A stretch of 64,000 nt of DNA from an uncultured Bacteroidales bacterium (GTDB taxonomy: Bacteria > Bacteroidota > Bacteroidia > Bacteroidales > Paludibacteraceae), in contig CAMUYI010000007.1 in assembly GCA_947164985.1 (NCBI GenBank), forward strand, positions 1-64,000. Direction: 5' to 3'. A program made the translations under genes and the position numbers. Below, piece by piece: positions 1-9,273 of the stretch (its first letter is position 1; each line of letters starts with the position of its first letter). The notes beneath the pieces are model-generated. The model was given only the letters and a program-made list of their open reading frames with translations, was not told the origin of the DNA and did no database searches.

Positions 1-15
1 TTAGTGAAAAATAAT

Positions 16-49
16 ATAAGGTACGCACGCGGGTGCGCACGTACCTTAT
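16..49 (-). terminator. Rho-independent terminator of the nqr operon
   Basis: On the minus strand, just after the nqrF stop, a 10-bp perfect stem (ATAAGGTACG pairing with CGTACCTTAT) is extended by about five further pairs around an ACCC loop and is followed by an A/T-rich tail with a T run (ATTATTTTT). This is the expected transcript end of the Nqr operon. Positions 1-15 hold no recognisable gene. Confidence 0.85.
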
Positions 50-61
50 TGAGAACAGGGA

Positions 62-1345
62 TTAGCCGCCGAAGTTATCGAAGCGGATGTCTGCGTCATC
101 GACTCCTAACGAGTGCAAGAGGTCGAGGACGGTCTTGGCCATCATAGGAGGTCCGCAAAGGTAGTACTCGACATCCTCGGGAGCGTCATGCTGCTTGAGG
201 TAGGTGTCGCCCATAACAGGAGCGATGAAGCCCGGGGTGTACTTGATACCCAGTTGGTCGGCCTTCGGGTCCGGACGGTCCAGCGCCAAGTGGAAATGGA
301 AGTTCGGGAACTCCTTCTCCAGTGCGAGGAAATCGTCGAGGAAGAAGACTTCGTCGATAGCACGTGCGCCGTAGAAATAGTGCATCTCACGGTCACGGCA
401 GTTGCGGGTCTTCAACATGTGCATGATCTGCGCACGCAGCGGAGCCATACCGGCACCACCACCGACCCAGATCATCTCCTTCTTGCTGTCATAGACAGGA
501 CGGAACTCGCCGTAAGGACCGCTCATGCGTACCTTATCGCCCGGTTTGAGCGAGAAGATATACGTGGAAGCGATACCACAGGGCACGTCCATGAACTCAG
601 GACCGTTGGGGCACTGCTCTTTGGGTTTGAACGGCGGGGTCGCGATACGCACGGTGAGGGTGATGATATCGCCCTCGTCGGGGTAGTTAGCCATCGAATA
701 AGCACGAACGGTAGCCTGGGTGTTCTTCTGCTTGAGTTTGAACAGACCGAACTTCTGCCATGCCGGCAGGTAGAGGTCACCGATGAGCGATTTATCCATG
801 TCGCGGTCGTAGTCGATGTCGTACTCAGGGATGATGATCTGTGCGTACGAACCCGGCTCGAAGTGCATGTGCTCGCCCGGAGGCAGCTGTACCTTGAACT
901 CCTTGATGAAGGTAGCGACGTTCTTGTTGGAGATGACTTCGCACTCCCATTCCTTGACACCCAGAACAGCTTCATCGACCTTCATGGTGATGTCTTCTTT
1001 CACTTTGACCTGGCAACCCAGACGCCAGCCTTCTTTCTGCTGTTTGCGCGAGAAATGGACGGTCTCGGTAGGCAGGATCTCGCCGCCACCGGAGAGGACC
1101 TGGCACTTGCACTGTCCGCAAGAGCCCTTACCGCCGCAGGCAGAAGGCAGGTGAACGCCGGCTTCGCCGAGTTGGTTCAGGAGCGAACCTCCGGCTGCCA
1201 CGTCATAGACCTTGTCGCCGTTGATGGTGACCTTGACGTTACCCGAAGATACCAAGTATTTTTTAGCCACCAAGAGGATAGCCACGAGCAGGAGGATCAC
1301 AATGAGGAACACTCCTACAGCATATAAAATTGCAGTCATATTCAT
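62..1345 (-). CDS. nqrF: Na+-translocating NADH:quinone reductase subunit F
   Basis: NADH-oxidising entry subunit of the sodium-pumping NQR complex, which passes electrons from NADH through FAD and a 2Fe-2S centre toward quinone. Seen: one N-terminal membrane helix (about residues 5-27), a ferredoxin-type cluster motif with Cys70, Cys76, Cys79 and Cys111, a flavin motif RAYSMANYP near 214, a NAD-binding loop GGGAGMAP near 295-302, and CGPP near the C-terminus. The length of 427 aa is normal for the family. It is the last gene of nqrABCDEF, 15 bases behind nqrE and followed by a strong terminator. All motifs needed for function are present. Confidence 0.97.
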   Translation of the reverse strand: MNMTAILYAVGVFLIVILLLVAILLVAKKYLVSSGNVKVTINGDKVYDVAAGGSLLNQLGEAGVHLPSACGGKGSCGQCKCQVLSGGGEILPTETVHFSRKQQKEGWRLGCQVKVKEDITMKVDEAVLGVKEWECEVISNKNVATFIKEFKVQLPPGEHMHFEPGSYAQIIIPEYDIDYDRDMDKSLIGDLYLPAWQKFGLFKLKQKNTQATVRAYSMANYPDEGDIITLTVRIATPPFKPKEQCPNGPEFMDVPCGIASTYIFSLKPGDKVRMSGPYGEFRPVYDSKKEMIWVGGGAGMAPLRAQIMHMLKTRNCRDREMHYFYGARAIDEVFFLDDFLALEKEFPNFHFHLALDRPDPKADQLGIKYTPGFIAPVMGDTYLKQHDAPEDVEYYLCGPPMMAKTVLDLLHSLGVDDADIRFDNFGG

Positions 1346-1360
1346 AGTGTTGTCCTCCTA

Positions 1361-1969
1361 TTAGATTTCCAGTCCGCTGAAGCACATGAACGCCATGGCC
1401 ATGAGGCCCACGGTGATGAATGTGATTCCAAGGCCTTGCAGCGGTTTGGGAACATCGTTATACTCCATTTTCTCACGAATACCTGCGAGGCAGACGATGG
1501 CTAAGAACCATCCCAGACCCGAACCGAGCGCGTACATGAACGCGTCGAGCAGGCTGGTGATGGCCTTGGCATCCACTGCGGGCAGGCCGATACGCTGCTG
1601 CATGAAGAGCGAACCACCCATGATGGCGCAGTTCACGGCAATCAGCGGCAGGAAGATACCCAGACTCGCGTAAAGCGACGGGCTGTATTTCTCCACAACC
1701 ATCTCCACCAGTTGCACGATAGCGGCAATGACGGCGATGAAGAGGATGAAACTGAGGTACTCCAGATGCAGCGGCTCAAGCACGAGCGTCTGCAAGAGGT
1801 AGTTAACCGGCAGGGTAACGACGAGCACGAAAGTAACGGCTACGCCCAGACCGGCTGAGGTCTTCACGTTCTTTGAAACGGCGAGGTATGAGCACATTCC
1901 CAAGAAGTACGCGAAGATCATGTTATCCGCAAAGATCGAGCGGACAAATAAACTTAAAGCGTGTTCCAT
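1361..1969 (-). CDS. nqrE: Na+-translocating NADH:quinone reductase subunit E
   Basis: Integral membrane subunit of NQR, 202 aa, with about six predicted hydrophobic helices. Together with NqrD it forms the inverted-topology pair that houses a buried iron centre in known complexes. The start [17 protein letters not shown] is typical of NqrE. Its ATG follows the nqrD stop directly (the genes share one base), which suggests translational coupling. The paralogous RnfA family is similar, but the full nqrA-F gene order settles the assignment. Confidence 0.96.
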   Translation of the reverse strand: MEHALSLFVRSIFADNMIFAYFLGMCSYLAVSKNVKTSAGLGVAVTFVLVVTLPVNYLLQTLVLEPLHLEYLSFILFIAVIAAIVQLVEMVVEKYSPSLYASLGIFLPLIAVNCAIMGGSLFMQQRIGLPAVDAKAITSLLDAFMYALGSGLGWFLAIVCLAGIREKMEYNDVPKPLQGLGITFITVGLMAMAFMCFSGLEI

Positions 1970-2589
1970 TACTTAGCCTCCTTATCATTAATTGAACGAT
2001 GTACCCAGATGACACAGCCGACGAGGATGAGGGCCATGGCAGGCATGAGCATCATACCGCAGTTTTCGTAGCCGGCTTCGTAGAACGATTGCGGGATGAT
2101 CTGGAAGCCCAGCAGTTGACCCGAGCCGAACAACTCGCGCACGAAAGCTACGATGACCAGAATGATGGCATAGCCCAGACCGTTGCCCAGACCGTCGAGG
2201 AGCGAATCCCACGCGTTATTGGTCATGGCGAACGCCTCGAGGCGACCCATCAGGATACAGTTGGTGATGATCAAACCGAGATAGACGGATAGCTGCATAG
2301 CCACGTCGTACGCAAACGCTTTGAGGATCTCGCTGACGAGTGTCACGAGCGCCGCTACAACCACGAGTTGCACGATGATACGTACACGCATCGGGATAGT
2401 GTTGCGGATGAGCGACACGATGACATTCGACATAGCGACGATGATCGTCACGGCGATACCCATGACGAGGGCAGGCTTCAGCTGGACCGTTACGGCGAGA
2501 GCCGAACAGATACCGAGGATCTGCACAACGACCGGGTTATTGGCGTTAAGAGGACCTAACAATGTGTCCTTAGTCTTCTGACTCAACAT
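1969..2589 (-). CDS. nqrD: Na+-translocating NADH:quinone reductase subunit D
   Basis: Six-helix membrane subunit of NQR, 206 aa, partner of NqrE. It begins [20 protein letters not shown], which is characteristic of NqrD, and ends in a short charged tail. Its start lies inside the 3' end of nqrC (20-base overlap), so the two are probably translationally coupled. RnfE is the closest alternative family, but the gene order excludes it. Confidence 0.96.
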   Translation of the reverse strand: MLSQKTKDTLLGPLNANNPVVVQILGICSALAVTVQLKPALVMGIAVTIIVAMSNVIVSLIRNTIPMRVRIIVQLVVVAALVTLVSEILKAFAYDVAMQLSVYLGLIITNCILMGRLEAFAMTNNAWDSLLDGLGNGLGYAIILVIVAFVRELFGSGQLLGFQIIPQSFYEAGYENCGMMLMPAMALILVGCVIWVHRSINDKEAK

Positions 2590-3256
2590 CTTCGACCTCC
2601 TTTTCTATTTGGCCTTGGCCTTGGCATTGGCTGTTGGCATTGTTTAAAAACTCTTTGTAGTTATTCACAAGTTCCTCGTTGAGCATCGTGCTGACGCCGG
2701 TCGAGGTGATCGTAGCGCCGGAGATGGCATCTACCTGCTCCTGACCTTCGGCATGATTGCCGGCCTTGAGGACCGCCACGGAAACGACCTGTCCTTCGGC
2801 GTTGCGGATATGCTTGCCCTCGAACTGAGCGCGGAAAGGCATGTCCACGATCTTAGCGCCCAGACCCGGTGTCTCGGACTCGTGGTTGAAGTTAACACCA
2901 TAGATGGTGTTCTTGTCCTCGTCGAGAGCGAGATAACCGCCGATACCGCCCCAAAGACCTTTACCGCTGAGCGGCAAAACGTACTTGACAGCACCGTTGA
3001 GGTTAGCTACATATACTTCGGCGTTCTCGTACTTGAGCGTGTCCTGCACGAGGGTGTAATAAACCTCTGCAGGATCAGCCTGGCTGAAGTCCACCTTGAG
3101 TGCACCGAGGATCTGTTTCTGCTTGTCGAGCAGGATGTTAGCGTCCTGACGCGGCTTGAGCGCCTGGTTAGCGAGCGCCAACAGGACCGCTACGATAATC
3201 ACCACAATCGTCATATAGACGAAGGTGTACACATTCGAATTCGTATTCAGTTTCAT
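2570..3256 (-). CDS. nqrC: Na+-translocating NADH:quinone reductase subunit C
   Basis: FMN-carrying subunit of NQR. Seen: one N-terminal membrane helix (about 12-30), an FMN-binding domain, and the flavinylation motif SGATITS, in which Thr182 is the expected site of covalent FMN attachment (usually added by ApbE, not in this window). The length of 228 aa is slightly short of the proteobacterial form. The C-terminal tail NANSQCQGQGQ is encoded by a period-6 repeat (TTGGCC type, about 2611-2642), so the last 25 residues are probably not conserved. Confidence 0.96.
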   Translation of the reverse strand: MKLNTNSNVYTFVYMTIVVIIVAVLLALANQALKPRQDANILLDKQKQILGALKVDFSQADPAEVYYTLVQDTLKYENAEVYVANLNGAVKYVLPLSGKGLWGGIGGYLALDEDKNTIYGVNFNHESETPGLGAKIVDMPFRAQFEGKHIRNAEGQVVSVAVLKAGNHAEGQEQVDAISGATITSTGVSTMLNEELVNNYKEFLNNANSQCQGQGQIEKEVEDVESED

Positions 3257-3267
3257 AGCGTGTCCTC

Positions 3268-4494
3268 CTATTTTTGATCCGCAACGGTCTGCTCGTGTGT
3301 CGAGACGCTCGACCGTTTTGCGCGACGGTTAATATTTGCTTGAACCACACACCAGTCGATGAGCGGAGCGAAGGCGTTCATGAGCAGGATAGCCAGCATC
3401 ATTCCCTCCGGATAACCCGGGTTGAGAACGCGCACGAGCACTGCCACGAGACCGATCAGGAAGCCGTAGATCCACTTGCCGCACTCGGTACGAGCCGAGG
3501 TGACAGGGTCGGTTGCCATGAACACCGCACCGAAAGCGAAACCGCCCGATACGAGGTGCATGTACCACGGGTACTGCGCTGCGAGGTTAGCCTCGTTGCC
3601 TCCGATGTTAAAGAGCCAAGCGGTCAGACCGCCGCCGACGAAGATCGCCAGCATCGTCTTCCAGCTGGCTACGCCCGTAGCGATCAGCAGGATAGCACCG
3701 AGTGCGATAGCCCAGATACAGGTCTCACCTACCGATCCCGGTACAAGGCCGTTGACCATGTCCCAGAACGATTCGGTCACAGGAGTGCCGGTAGCCATCT
3801 GCGTCAGCGGCGTAGCACCCGAGAAACCGTCAACGAGCGCGTGTCCGCCATCCCAGCCCCAGGTGCCTCCCGTGCGGATGAACGGCTTGTCACCGGTCAT
3901 CGAACTCGGGTACGCAAAGAACAAGAACGCACGCGTGATAAGCGCTACGTTGAAGATGTTATAACCCGTACCGCCGAACACTTCCTTCGCGAAGACAACC
4001 GCGAAAGCCACGGCGATAGCTACTTGCCACAGCGGCGTGTTGATCGGCACGATCAGCGGAATGATGAATCCCGTTACGAGGAAGCCTTCCGCCACCTCTT
4101 CGTGCTTGATCTGCGCTACGATGAACTCAATTCCCAGACCTACTGCATAAGCAACGATGATATACGGCAGCACAGCCAGCAGACCGAAGCCGAAGGCTTT
4201 CCACCAAAGGGCACAGGTCATGCCTGCTGCCAACTGACCGGTAGCCAACAGGTGCTGGTAGCCGACGTTGAACATACCAAACAGCATCGCCGGAACAAGC
4301 GCCATGACCACGAGGATCATCGTACGTTTGCTGTCGCTGCCGTCGTGGATATGCGTACCGTTGCGTTTAGCGGTCGTCTGCGGCGTAAACAGGAAGGTGT
4401 CAAAAGCGTCATAGAACGAGCTTAACCAACTCAGCTTACCGCCTTCTTCGAAGTTCTTACCGAACTTCTTCCATATCTGATAAAGCTTTTCCAT
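3268..4494 (-). CDS. nqrB: Na+-translocating NADH:quinone reductase subunit B
   Basis: Main sodium-channel subunit of NQR, 408 aa, with about ten hydrophobic helices. Seen: the FMN-attachment motif SGATPLT with Thr228 as the expected modified residue, and conserved loops such as VFGGTGYNIFN and MATDPVTSA. The C-terminal tail (residues 385-408) is polar. It overlaps nqrA by one base and is followed by nqrC after 11 bases, as in the standard operon. Confidence 0.97.
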   Translation of the reverse strand: MEKLYQIWKKFGKNFEEGGKLSWLSSFYDAFDTFLFTPQTTAKRNGTHIHDGSDSKRTMILVVMALVPAMLFGMFNVGYQHLLATGQLAAGMTCALWWKAFGFGLLAVLPYIIVAYAVGLGIEFIVAQIKHEEVAEGFLVTGFIIPLIVPINTPLWQVAIAVAFAVVFAKEVFGGTGYNIFNVALITRAFLFFAYPSSMTGDKPFIRTGGTWGWDGGHALVDGFSGATPLTQMATGTPVTESFWDMVNGLVPGSVGETCIWAIALGAILLIATGVASWKTMLAIFVGGGLTAWLFNIGGNEANLAAQYPWYMHLVSGGFAFGAVFMATDPVTSARTECGKWIYGFLIGLVAVLVRVLNPGYPEGMMLAILLMNAFAPLIDWCVVQANINRRAKRSSVSTHEQTVADQK

Positions 4495-5846
4495 TACTCA
4501 ATCTCCTTCTTTAAATTGTCCAACGCCTCGCGTACGATGGCCTGCAGCGGCATTTTCGACGTGCAGACATACTCGCACAGCGCAAAATCTTCGGGTGCCA
4601 CCTCGTACGCGCCGAGTGCCTCCATGCGGTCGATATTTCCCGCGATCATAGCCTTGATCAGGTACTCGGGGTAGATATCCATCGGGAAGACGCGGTCGTA
4701 CTCGTTGCTGACGATGATCGCACGGCGACCACCTTTCAGACGGGCATCCCATTGGTACTTCTTCGGTCCGAACAACCAACGCGTGAAGCCGTTATCGAGC
4801 ATCTTCGCGGGGTCTGTGCAACCTGCGTTGAAGGCTTTGAACCGCGGCAGGAGCCAGCCCATGAACTCATGGTTCTCGCTGCCTTCGTCGAGCACGGTCA
4901 GTTGGTTGTCGTAAATCGAAATCATGTCATCGAGCGTGATCTGACGGCCGCTCAGCACATTGCCTGCGATATAACGGCAGGGCACTTCCGTGTGTACGTT
5001 GCTCGTCAGCACAGCGCTCACCGGCATACCCGGCAGCACGTTGTAATACTGACGTCCGTACGCGAGCGGACCGGTCAGCGCCACCTTCTTCTGCATATCG
5101 ACGATGCCCTTCTGGAAGAGCCGACCGATAAGCGCAAGGTCCTGGATGTTGAGTGTGAAGACCGTCTCACCTTTCGCCAGCGGCGCGAGGTTGTTCAACT
5201 GCACACCGACATTGCCGGCAGGGTGCGGACCAAACACCTCATACAAGGTGCAATCCTTGAGCTCACGGAATTCCGTGGCACGTGCGCCGCCCTGGATACC
5301 GATGAACACCGGAGCCAACTTACCGAGAGCCGTAACGGCTGCCTGCAAAGTGGGCAACTGTCCCTTCAGCACGAACTCGTAGTTCGGGGCACAAGGCGCA
5401 CTGTCAAAACTCGAAATAAAAATAGCGCGTGGTTGCTTGTTCGGCATCGCGATGCAATCGTACGGACGTTGCTTCATCAATGCCCAGAGGCCGCTTTTCA
5501 GCAGCAGCTCCTTCACGTCACCTGAGGTGTCAAATTTCTCGTACTCGATGACGCTGTCCGCAAGGATGTCGATGGACATGATTTTACGTCGCTCACCGCG
5601 CACAATCTCTTTGACTTCGCCACTCACCGGCGAGGTAAAGAACAAGCTCTCAAACGCCTTGTCGTGAAACAGCGGGCTACCCGCTTTCACGCGATCGCCG
5701 ACTTTGACATCCAGCTTGGGTGTGATGCCGGCGAACTGGTCGGGCACTACGTGAAAGACCTCCGGCCTCCGTACGCTACCCAGCGTCTCAGCCGCCTGTC
5801 CCTCAAACGGAATGTCCAATCCACGTTTCAGTTTGATTGTTTGCAT
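4494..5846 (-). CDS. nqrA: Na+-translocating NADH:quinone reductase subunit A
   Basis: Cytoplasmic subunit of NQR, 450 aa, the normal length, linked to quinone binding in studied complexes. The start MQTIKLKRGLDIPFEGQA and the barrel-sandwich-like segment around DVKVGDRVKAGSPLF (about 45-60) are typical. It is the first gene of the operon, read from a promoter at 5928-5959 through a leader of about 75 bases that contains a short tandem repeat (5876-5910). Confidence 0.97.
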   Translation of the reverse strand: MQTIKLKRGLDIPFEGQAAETLGSVRRPEVFHVVPDQFAGITPKLDVKVGDRVKAGSPLFHDKAFESLFFTSPVSGEVKEIVRGERRKIMSIDILADSVIEYEKFDTSGDVKELLLKSGLWALMKQRPYDCIAMPNKQPRAIFISSFDSAPCAPNYEFVLKGQLPTLQAAVTALGKLAPVFIGIQGGARATEFRELKDCTLYEVFGPHPAGNVGVQLNNLAPLAKGETVFTLNIQDLALIGRLFQKGIVDMQKKVALTGPLAYGRQYYNVLPGMPVSAVLTSNVHTEVPCRYIAGNVLSGRQITLDDMISIYDNQLTVLDEGSENHEFMGWLLPRFKAFNAGCTDPAKMLDNGFTRWLFGPKKYQWDARLKGGRRAIIVSNEYDRVFPMDIYPEYLIKAMIAGNIDRMEALGAYEVAPEDFALCEYVCTSKMPLQAIVREALDNLKKEIE

Positions 5847-5875
5847 AAATGTTAATATTAATTGTTAGTTTTTTT

Positions 5876-5910
5876 GTTATGACGTTATGTCGTTATGACG
5901 TTATGACGAC
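5876..5910. repeat. 8-base tandem array in the nqrA leader
   Basis: Four copies of an octamer: GTTATGAC, GTTATGTC, GTTATGAC, GTTATGAC, followed by GACAT. It lies between the nqrA promoter and the nqrA start codon, so it is transcribed in the leader. It is one of the set of short arrays seen throughout the window. Confidence 0.9.
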
Positions 5911-5927
5911 ATCCATAAAAAGCGGCT

Positions 5928-5959
5928 GCAAAATTACAAATAAAATTTGATATACGCAA
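5928..5959 (-). promoter_or_regulatory. Promoter of the nqr operon
   Basis: On the minus strand, TTGCGTATATC (the -33 region) is followed after an A/T tract by GTAATTTTGC (the -7 region). The distance from TTG to the final C is 32 bases, the same frame as ten other promoters here. Transcription should start near 5922. It stands back to back with the promoter at 6007-6038. Confidence 0.85.
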
Positions 5960-6006
5960 GTGCGCGCGCATATTTTCATTAAAAAAGTGTATTTTGACAA
6001 ATAAAT

Positions 6007-6038
6007 TTGCACATGTGCATTTTTTTTTGTATCTTTGC
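6007..6038 (+). promoter_or_regulatory. Promoter of the 2-hydroxyacid dehydrogenase gene
   Basis: TTGCACATGTG at the -33 region and GTATCTTTGC at the -7 region, in the common 32-base frame. Only 14 bases separate the final C from the ATG at 6053, so the transcript has a leader of roughly 10 bases or less. Confidence 0.85.
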
Positions 6039-6052
6039 ACCCAAATTTGTGT

Positions 6053-6961
6053 ATGAAGATCGCATTTACCACAGAATTGCCGCGTGAAGGCTTTAAGCGC
6101 TTAGCCGGACACACGTTATACGCCCCGTTTGAAGAGGCGGATATACTGGTGAGCACGTTCGATGCCAAGGTGTCGGGTGAGTTGATTGCGGCGATGCCGA
6201 ATCTGCAGTTGATTGCCAATTTCGGTGCGGGATACAACAACATCGATCTGGAGGCATGCAAGGTGCGCGGGATACGCGTGACGAACACCCCTCAACCGGT
6301 GATTGAACCGACGGCAGAGTTGGCTTTTGCGTTGATGATTGATATTGCAAGAAGGGTCTCGGAGTTCGACAGAAAGGTTCGAGCCGGTCAAGCGGTATTC
6401 GGTGTGATGAACAACTTGAGTCATTCGCTGTACGGTAAGACCTTGGGTATCTTAGGTATGGGTCGAATCGGTCAGGCATTGGCAAGAAGAGCAAAAGCGT
6501 CCGGCATGACCATTTTGTATCACAATAGGCATAAATTGTCCGATGAAATCGAGCAAAAGTACGAGGCTAAGTACGTCGATTTTCAGACCTTGCTACAGGA
6601 TAGCGATTATATGAGTTTGAACCTACCCTACACGCCGGAAGTGCACCATATCATCGGTAAACCGGAATTGGGCATGATGAAACGGAGTGCGTACCTGATC
6701 AACACGGCGAGAGGTGCGCATGTGGAAGAGGCGGCATTGGTGGAAGCACTCAAGAGCGGTATCATCGCAGGGGCGGCATTGGATGTATATGAGCATGAAC
6801 CTGCGATTTCACCGGAACTTTTGACGCTGCCGAACGTGGTGCTATCGCCGCACACAGGAACCGGAACATGGGAAGGACGCATCGCGATGTGCGAGAATGT
6901 GACGGACAATATCCTTGCTTTCGTCGAAAATCGACCGAAAGACATGAATATTGTCAATTAA
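6053..6961 (+). CDS. D-isomer-specific 2-hydroxyacid dehydrogenase
   Basis: NAD-dependent dehydrogenase of the glyoxylate/hydroxypyruvate reductase or D-lactate type, 302 aa. Seen: a Rossmann motif GILGMGRIGQA (about 132-142), the catalytic Arg in NTARGAHV, Glu in ALDVYEHEP and His in LSPHTGTGTWEGR. A TTG 18 bases upstream is in frame, but it overlaps the -7 promoter box, so ATG 6053 is chosen. This makes the mRNA almost leaderless. The exact substrate cannot be told from sequence. The last codons run into a 7-base repeat array that leads straight to pepT. Confidence 0.88.
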   Translation: MKIAFTTELPREGFKRLAGHTLYAPFEEADILVSTFDAKVSGELIAAMPNLQLIANFGAGYNNIDLEACKVRGIRVTNTPQPVIEPTAELAFALMIDIARRVSEFDRKVRAGQAVFGVMNNLSHSLYGKTLGILGMGRIGQALARRAKASGMTILYHNRHKLSDEIEQKYEAKYVDFQTLLQDSDYMSLNLPYTPEVHHIIGKPELGMMKRSAYLINTARGAHVEEAALVEALKSGIIAGAALDVYEHEPAISPELLTLPNVVLSPHTGTGTWEGRIAMCENVTDNILAFVENRPKDMNIVN

Positions 6962-6984
6962 AAATTAAAAATTAAGAATTAAAA
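6957..6984. repeat. Heptamer array (ATTAAAA type) between stop and start
   Basis: Four units: ATTAAAA, ATTAAAA, ATTAAGA, ATTAAAA, directly followed by the pepT start ATG. The stop codon of the dehydrogenase (TAA 6959-6961) lies in the first unit, so the array is the whole intergenic space. Confidence 0.9.
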
Positions 6985-8166
6985 ATGGATATAGTTGAAC
7001 GTTTTTTGAAGTATGTGTCGTTCTGCACGACGAGTGACGAGAACACCGGCATGACGCCTTCTACTCCCGGGCAGATGGAGTTTGCTCAATATTTGGCAGA
7101 AGAGTTAAAATCTATCGGTCTCACAGAGGTTTCTCTTGATGAAAACGGATATATTATGGCGACGTTGCCAGCGAGTGAGGGGTTACAGGTTACGGGTTAC
7201 CGGTTACCGGTGATCGGATTTATTGCCCATATGGACACGAGTCCGGACGCAAGCGGAAAGCATGTGAAGGCAAGTATTGTGAAGGCGGAAGAGCGCGATT
7301 ATATTGATCCACGTTATGCAGGACAAGACGTCATTGTGACGGACACCACTACCCTTTTGGGCGCAGATGACAAAGCCGGTATTGCCGAGATCGTGACGGC
7401 GATGGAATACCTCATCCAACACCCAGAGATCAAGCATGGTAAAGTGCGTATCGGTTTCACACCCGACGAAGAGATCGGCTGCGGAGCGGACCATTTTGAC
7501 GTTCAGCAATTCGGTGCTGATTTCGCCTATACGATGGATGGCGGTGCGATCGGTGAGTTGGAGTTTGAGAACTTCAATGCAGCGAGTGCCAAGATCCATG
7601 TGCACGGTCTGAATGTGCACCCGGGTACGGCATATCATAAGATGCGTAACTCGATGCGTATCGCCTACCAAATAGCGGTGATGCTGCCGCGCTTCCAAAC
7701 GCCGGAACACACGCAGGGCTATGAGGGATTCTACCATTTGATCGGCATGAGCGGTACGGTAGAAGAGACGACGCTGAGTTATATCATCCGCGACCATGAC
7801 CGCACGCAGTTCGAATACCGCAAGCGGGAGTTGGAGCACTTGGTAAATAAGATCAACGCGGAGTACGGCGCCGGTACGGCAGAGATCGAGTTGCACGATC
7901 AGTATTATAACATGCGCGAGAAGATTGAACCCGTCATGCATATCATCGAACTTGCAAAAAGTGCGATGGAATCGGCAGGAGTGACACCTGTCGTGAAGCC
8001 AATTCGAGGCGGTACAGATGGTGCTCGTCTGTCGTTCGAAGGCCTACCCTGCCCGAATATCTTTGCCGGCGGTGAGAATTTCCATAGCCGGTATGAGTAT
8101 CTGCCGATACCGAGTCTCAAGGCTGCCATGAATGTCATCCTTGAGATTGTTAAAATTAAGAATTAA
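6985..8166 (+). CDS. pepT: Tripeptide aminopeptidase, peptidase T
   Basis: Cytoplasmic M20-family zinc exopeptidase that removes the N-terminal residue of tripeptides. Seen: metal-site motifs [26 protein letters not shown], and [13 protein letters not shown] near the end; 393 aa, close to the usual 400-410. A five-unit heptamer array (7181-7215) encodes residues 66-77 ([12 protein letters not shown]), in the variable linker just before the first metal-binding motif. A second array provides the last four residues (KIKN) and the stop codon. Catalytic residues look intact, so the enzyme is probably active. Confidence 0.94.
   Translation: MDIVERFLKYVSFCTTSDENTGMTPSTPGQMEFAQYLAEELKSIGLTEVSLDENGYIMATLPASEGLQVTGYRLPVIGFIAHMDTSPDASGKHVKASIVKAEERDYIDPRYAGQDVIVTDTTTLLGADDKAGIAEIVTAMEYLIQHPEIKHGKVRIGFTPDEEIGCGADHFDVQQFGADFAYTMDGGAIGELEFENFNAASAKIHVHGLNVHPGTAYHKMRNSMRIAYQIAVMLPRFQTPEHTQGYEGFYHLIGMSGTVEETTLSYIIRDHDRTQFEYRKRELEHLVNKINAEYGAGTAEIELHDQYYNMREKIEPVMHIIELAKSAMESAGVTPVVKPIRGGTDGARLSFEGLPCPNIFAGGENFHSRYEYLPIPSLKAAMNVILEIVKIKN
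7181..7215. repeat. Heptamer array (GGTTACC type) inside pepT
   Basis: Five 7-base units: GGTTACA, GGTTACG, GGTTACC, GGTTACC, GGTGATC, read in frame as part of pepT ([10 protein letters not shown]). It lies in a linker that varies in length in the family. Confidence 0.9.
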
Positions 8167-8182
8167 AAATTAAGAATTAAGA
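8155..8182. repeat. Heptamer array (ATTAAGA type) between pepT and gcvT
   Basis: Units ATTAAGA, ATTAAAA, ATTAAGA, ATTAAGA. It supplies the last pepT codons and the stop and ends six bases before the gcvT start. Confidence 0.88.
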
Positions 8183-8187
8183 ATACT

Positions 8188-9273
8188 ATGTTAAAGACAA
8201 CACCGTTTACAGACATCCACATTGCGTTAGGCGCAAAGATGGCTGAGTTTGCAGGCTTCAACATGCCTATTCAGTACCCGACAGGTATCAACCAGGAGCA
8301 CATGATCGTTCGTGAGGGCGTAGGTGTGTTCGACGTGAGCCATATGGGCGAGTTCTGGGTAAAAGGCGAGAAAGCCCTCGATTTTCTGCAGTATATCACG
8401 ACCAATGACCTGAGTATGATCGCAGCCGGAAAGGCGCAGTACACTTGCATGCCGAACGGCAAAGGCGGTATCGTAGATGATTTAATCATCTATAAGTATT
8501 CGACGACCAAGTATCTCATGGTAGTCAATGCCGGCAATATCGACAAAGATTGGGCCTGGGTAAACCATATTTTAGATTTAAAATTTAAGAATGAAGATTT
8601 AAAATTGGAGAACGCTTCCAATCGTTACGGTCAGTTGGCTGTACAGGGTCCGAAAGCGACGGAGATGCTGCAGCTGTTGACCGATGCGGACCTCAAGTCC
8701 ATCGATTACTACGCTTTCCGCGAGTGGAGTTTTGCAGGCGTACCGGGTGTAATCCTGAGTAATACGGGTTACACGGGTGCAGGCGGTTTCGAACTCTATT
8801 TCCCTGCCGAGTACGGTAAACAGATCTGGGACGCGTTGTTTGAAGTAGGAAAACCCTTTGGTTTGGCACCAATCGGTCTGGGTGCACGTGATTCGTTGCG
8901 TCTGGAGAAATGGTACTGCCTGTACGGTCACGATATCGACGATACCACTTCGCCACTGGAGGCCGGTCTGGGCTGGATCACGAAGCTCGATGCCAAAGAT
9001 TTCATTGACCGCGATTTCTTGAAACAGCAGAAAGCCGAAGGTGTGAAACGCAAACTGGTTCATTTTGAGTGCTTGGAGCGTGCTATTCCGCGTAACGGCT
9101 ATGAGATCTGCAATGAGGCCGGTGAAGTGATCGGTAATGTAACCTCCGGTATCATGCTGCCGAATACAAAGGTAGGTATCGGTATGGGCTACGTGAAGAC
9201 TGAGTACGCGAAGAAAGAGAATATCATCTATATCAAGATACGAGAGAAATTGATTCCTGCGAAAGAGGTGTAA
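8188..9273 (+). CDS. gcvT: Glycine cleavage system T protein (aminomethyltransferase)
   Basis: Folate-dependent aminomethyltransferase of the glycine cleavage system: it takes the aminomethyl group from lipoylated H protein to make methylene-tetrahydrofolate. 361 aa, normal length. Seen: [14 protein letters not shown] and [11 protein letters not shown] at the N-terminus, LAVQGPKA in the middle and [12 protein letters not shown] at about 192-203. An in-frame heptamer array at 8575-8609 encodes about residues 130-141 ([12 protein letters not shown]), in the loop before LAVQGP. The partner genes gcvH and gcvP are not in the window. Confidence 0.95.
   Translation: MLKTTPFTDIHIALGAKMAEFAGFNMPIQYPTGINQEHMIVREGVGVFDVSHMGEFWVKGEKALDFLQYITTNDLSMIAAGKAQYTCMPNGKGGIVDDLIIYKYSTTKYLMVVNAGNIDKDWAWVNHILDLKFKNEDLKLENASNRYGQLAVQGPKATEMLQLLTDADLKSIDYYAFREWSFAGVPGVILSNTGYTGAGGFELYFPAEYGKQIWDALFEVGKPFGLAPIGLGARDSLRLEKWYCLYGHDIDDTTSPLEAGLGWITKLDAKDFIDRDFLKQQKAEGVKRKLVHFECLERAIPRNGYEICNEAGEVIGNVTSGIMLPNTKVGIGMGYVKTEYAKKENIIYIKIREKLIPAKEV
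8575..8609. repeat. Heptamer array inside gcvT
   Basis: Five units: GATTTAA, AATTTAA, GAATGAA, GATTTAA, AATTGGA. In frame, encoding a charged segment rich in K, E and N with a heptad repeat (LKFKNED then LKLENAS). Confidence 0.88.

Noticed and set aside
113..1327. Long open frame (404 codons) on the plus strand opposite nqrF
   Set aside because: It mirrors the codon structure of nqrF, has no recognisable domains, and nqrF carries all its catalytic motifs on the other strand.
2611..2642. Period-6 repeat (TTGGCC type) at the end of nqrC
   Set aside because: Real low-complexity sequence, but it does not share the 7-base period or junction placement of the main set, so it is noted only under nqrC.
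3274..4425. Open frame of 383 codons opposite nqrB
   Set aside because: A shadow of nqrB: composition is rich in R, H and D with no plausible fold, and the real gene lies on the minus strand.
6035..6052. TTG start at 6035 for the 2-hydroxyacid dehydrogenase
   Set aside because: It lies in the -7 promoter element and would be at or before the transcription start; ATG 6053 gives the family's normal N-terminus.
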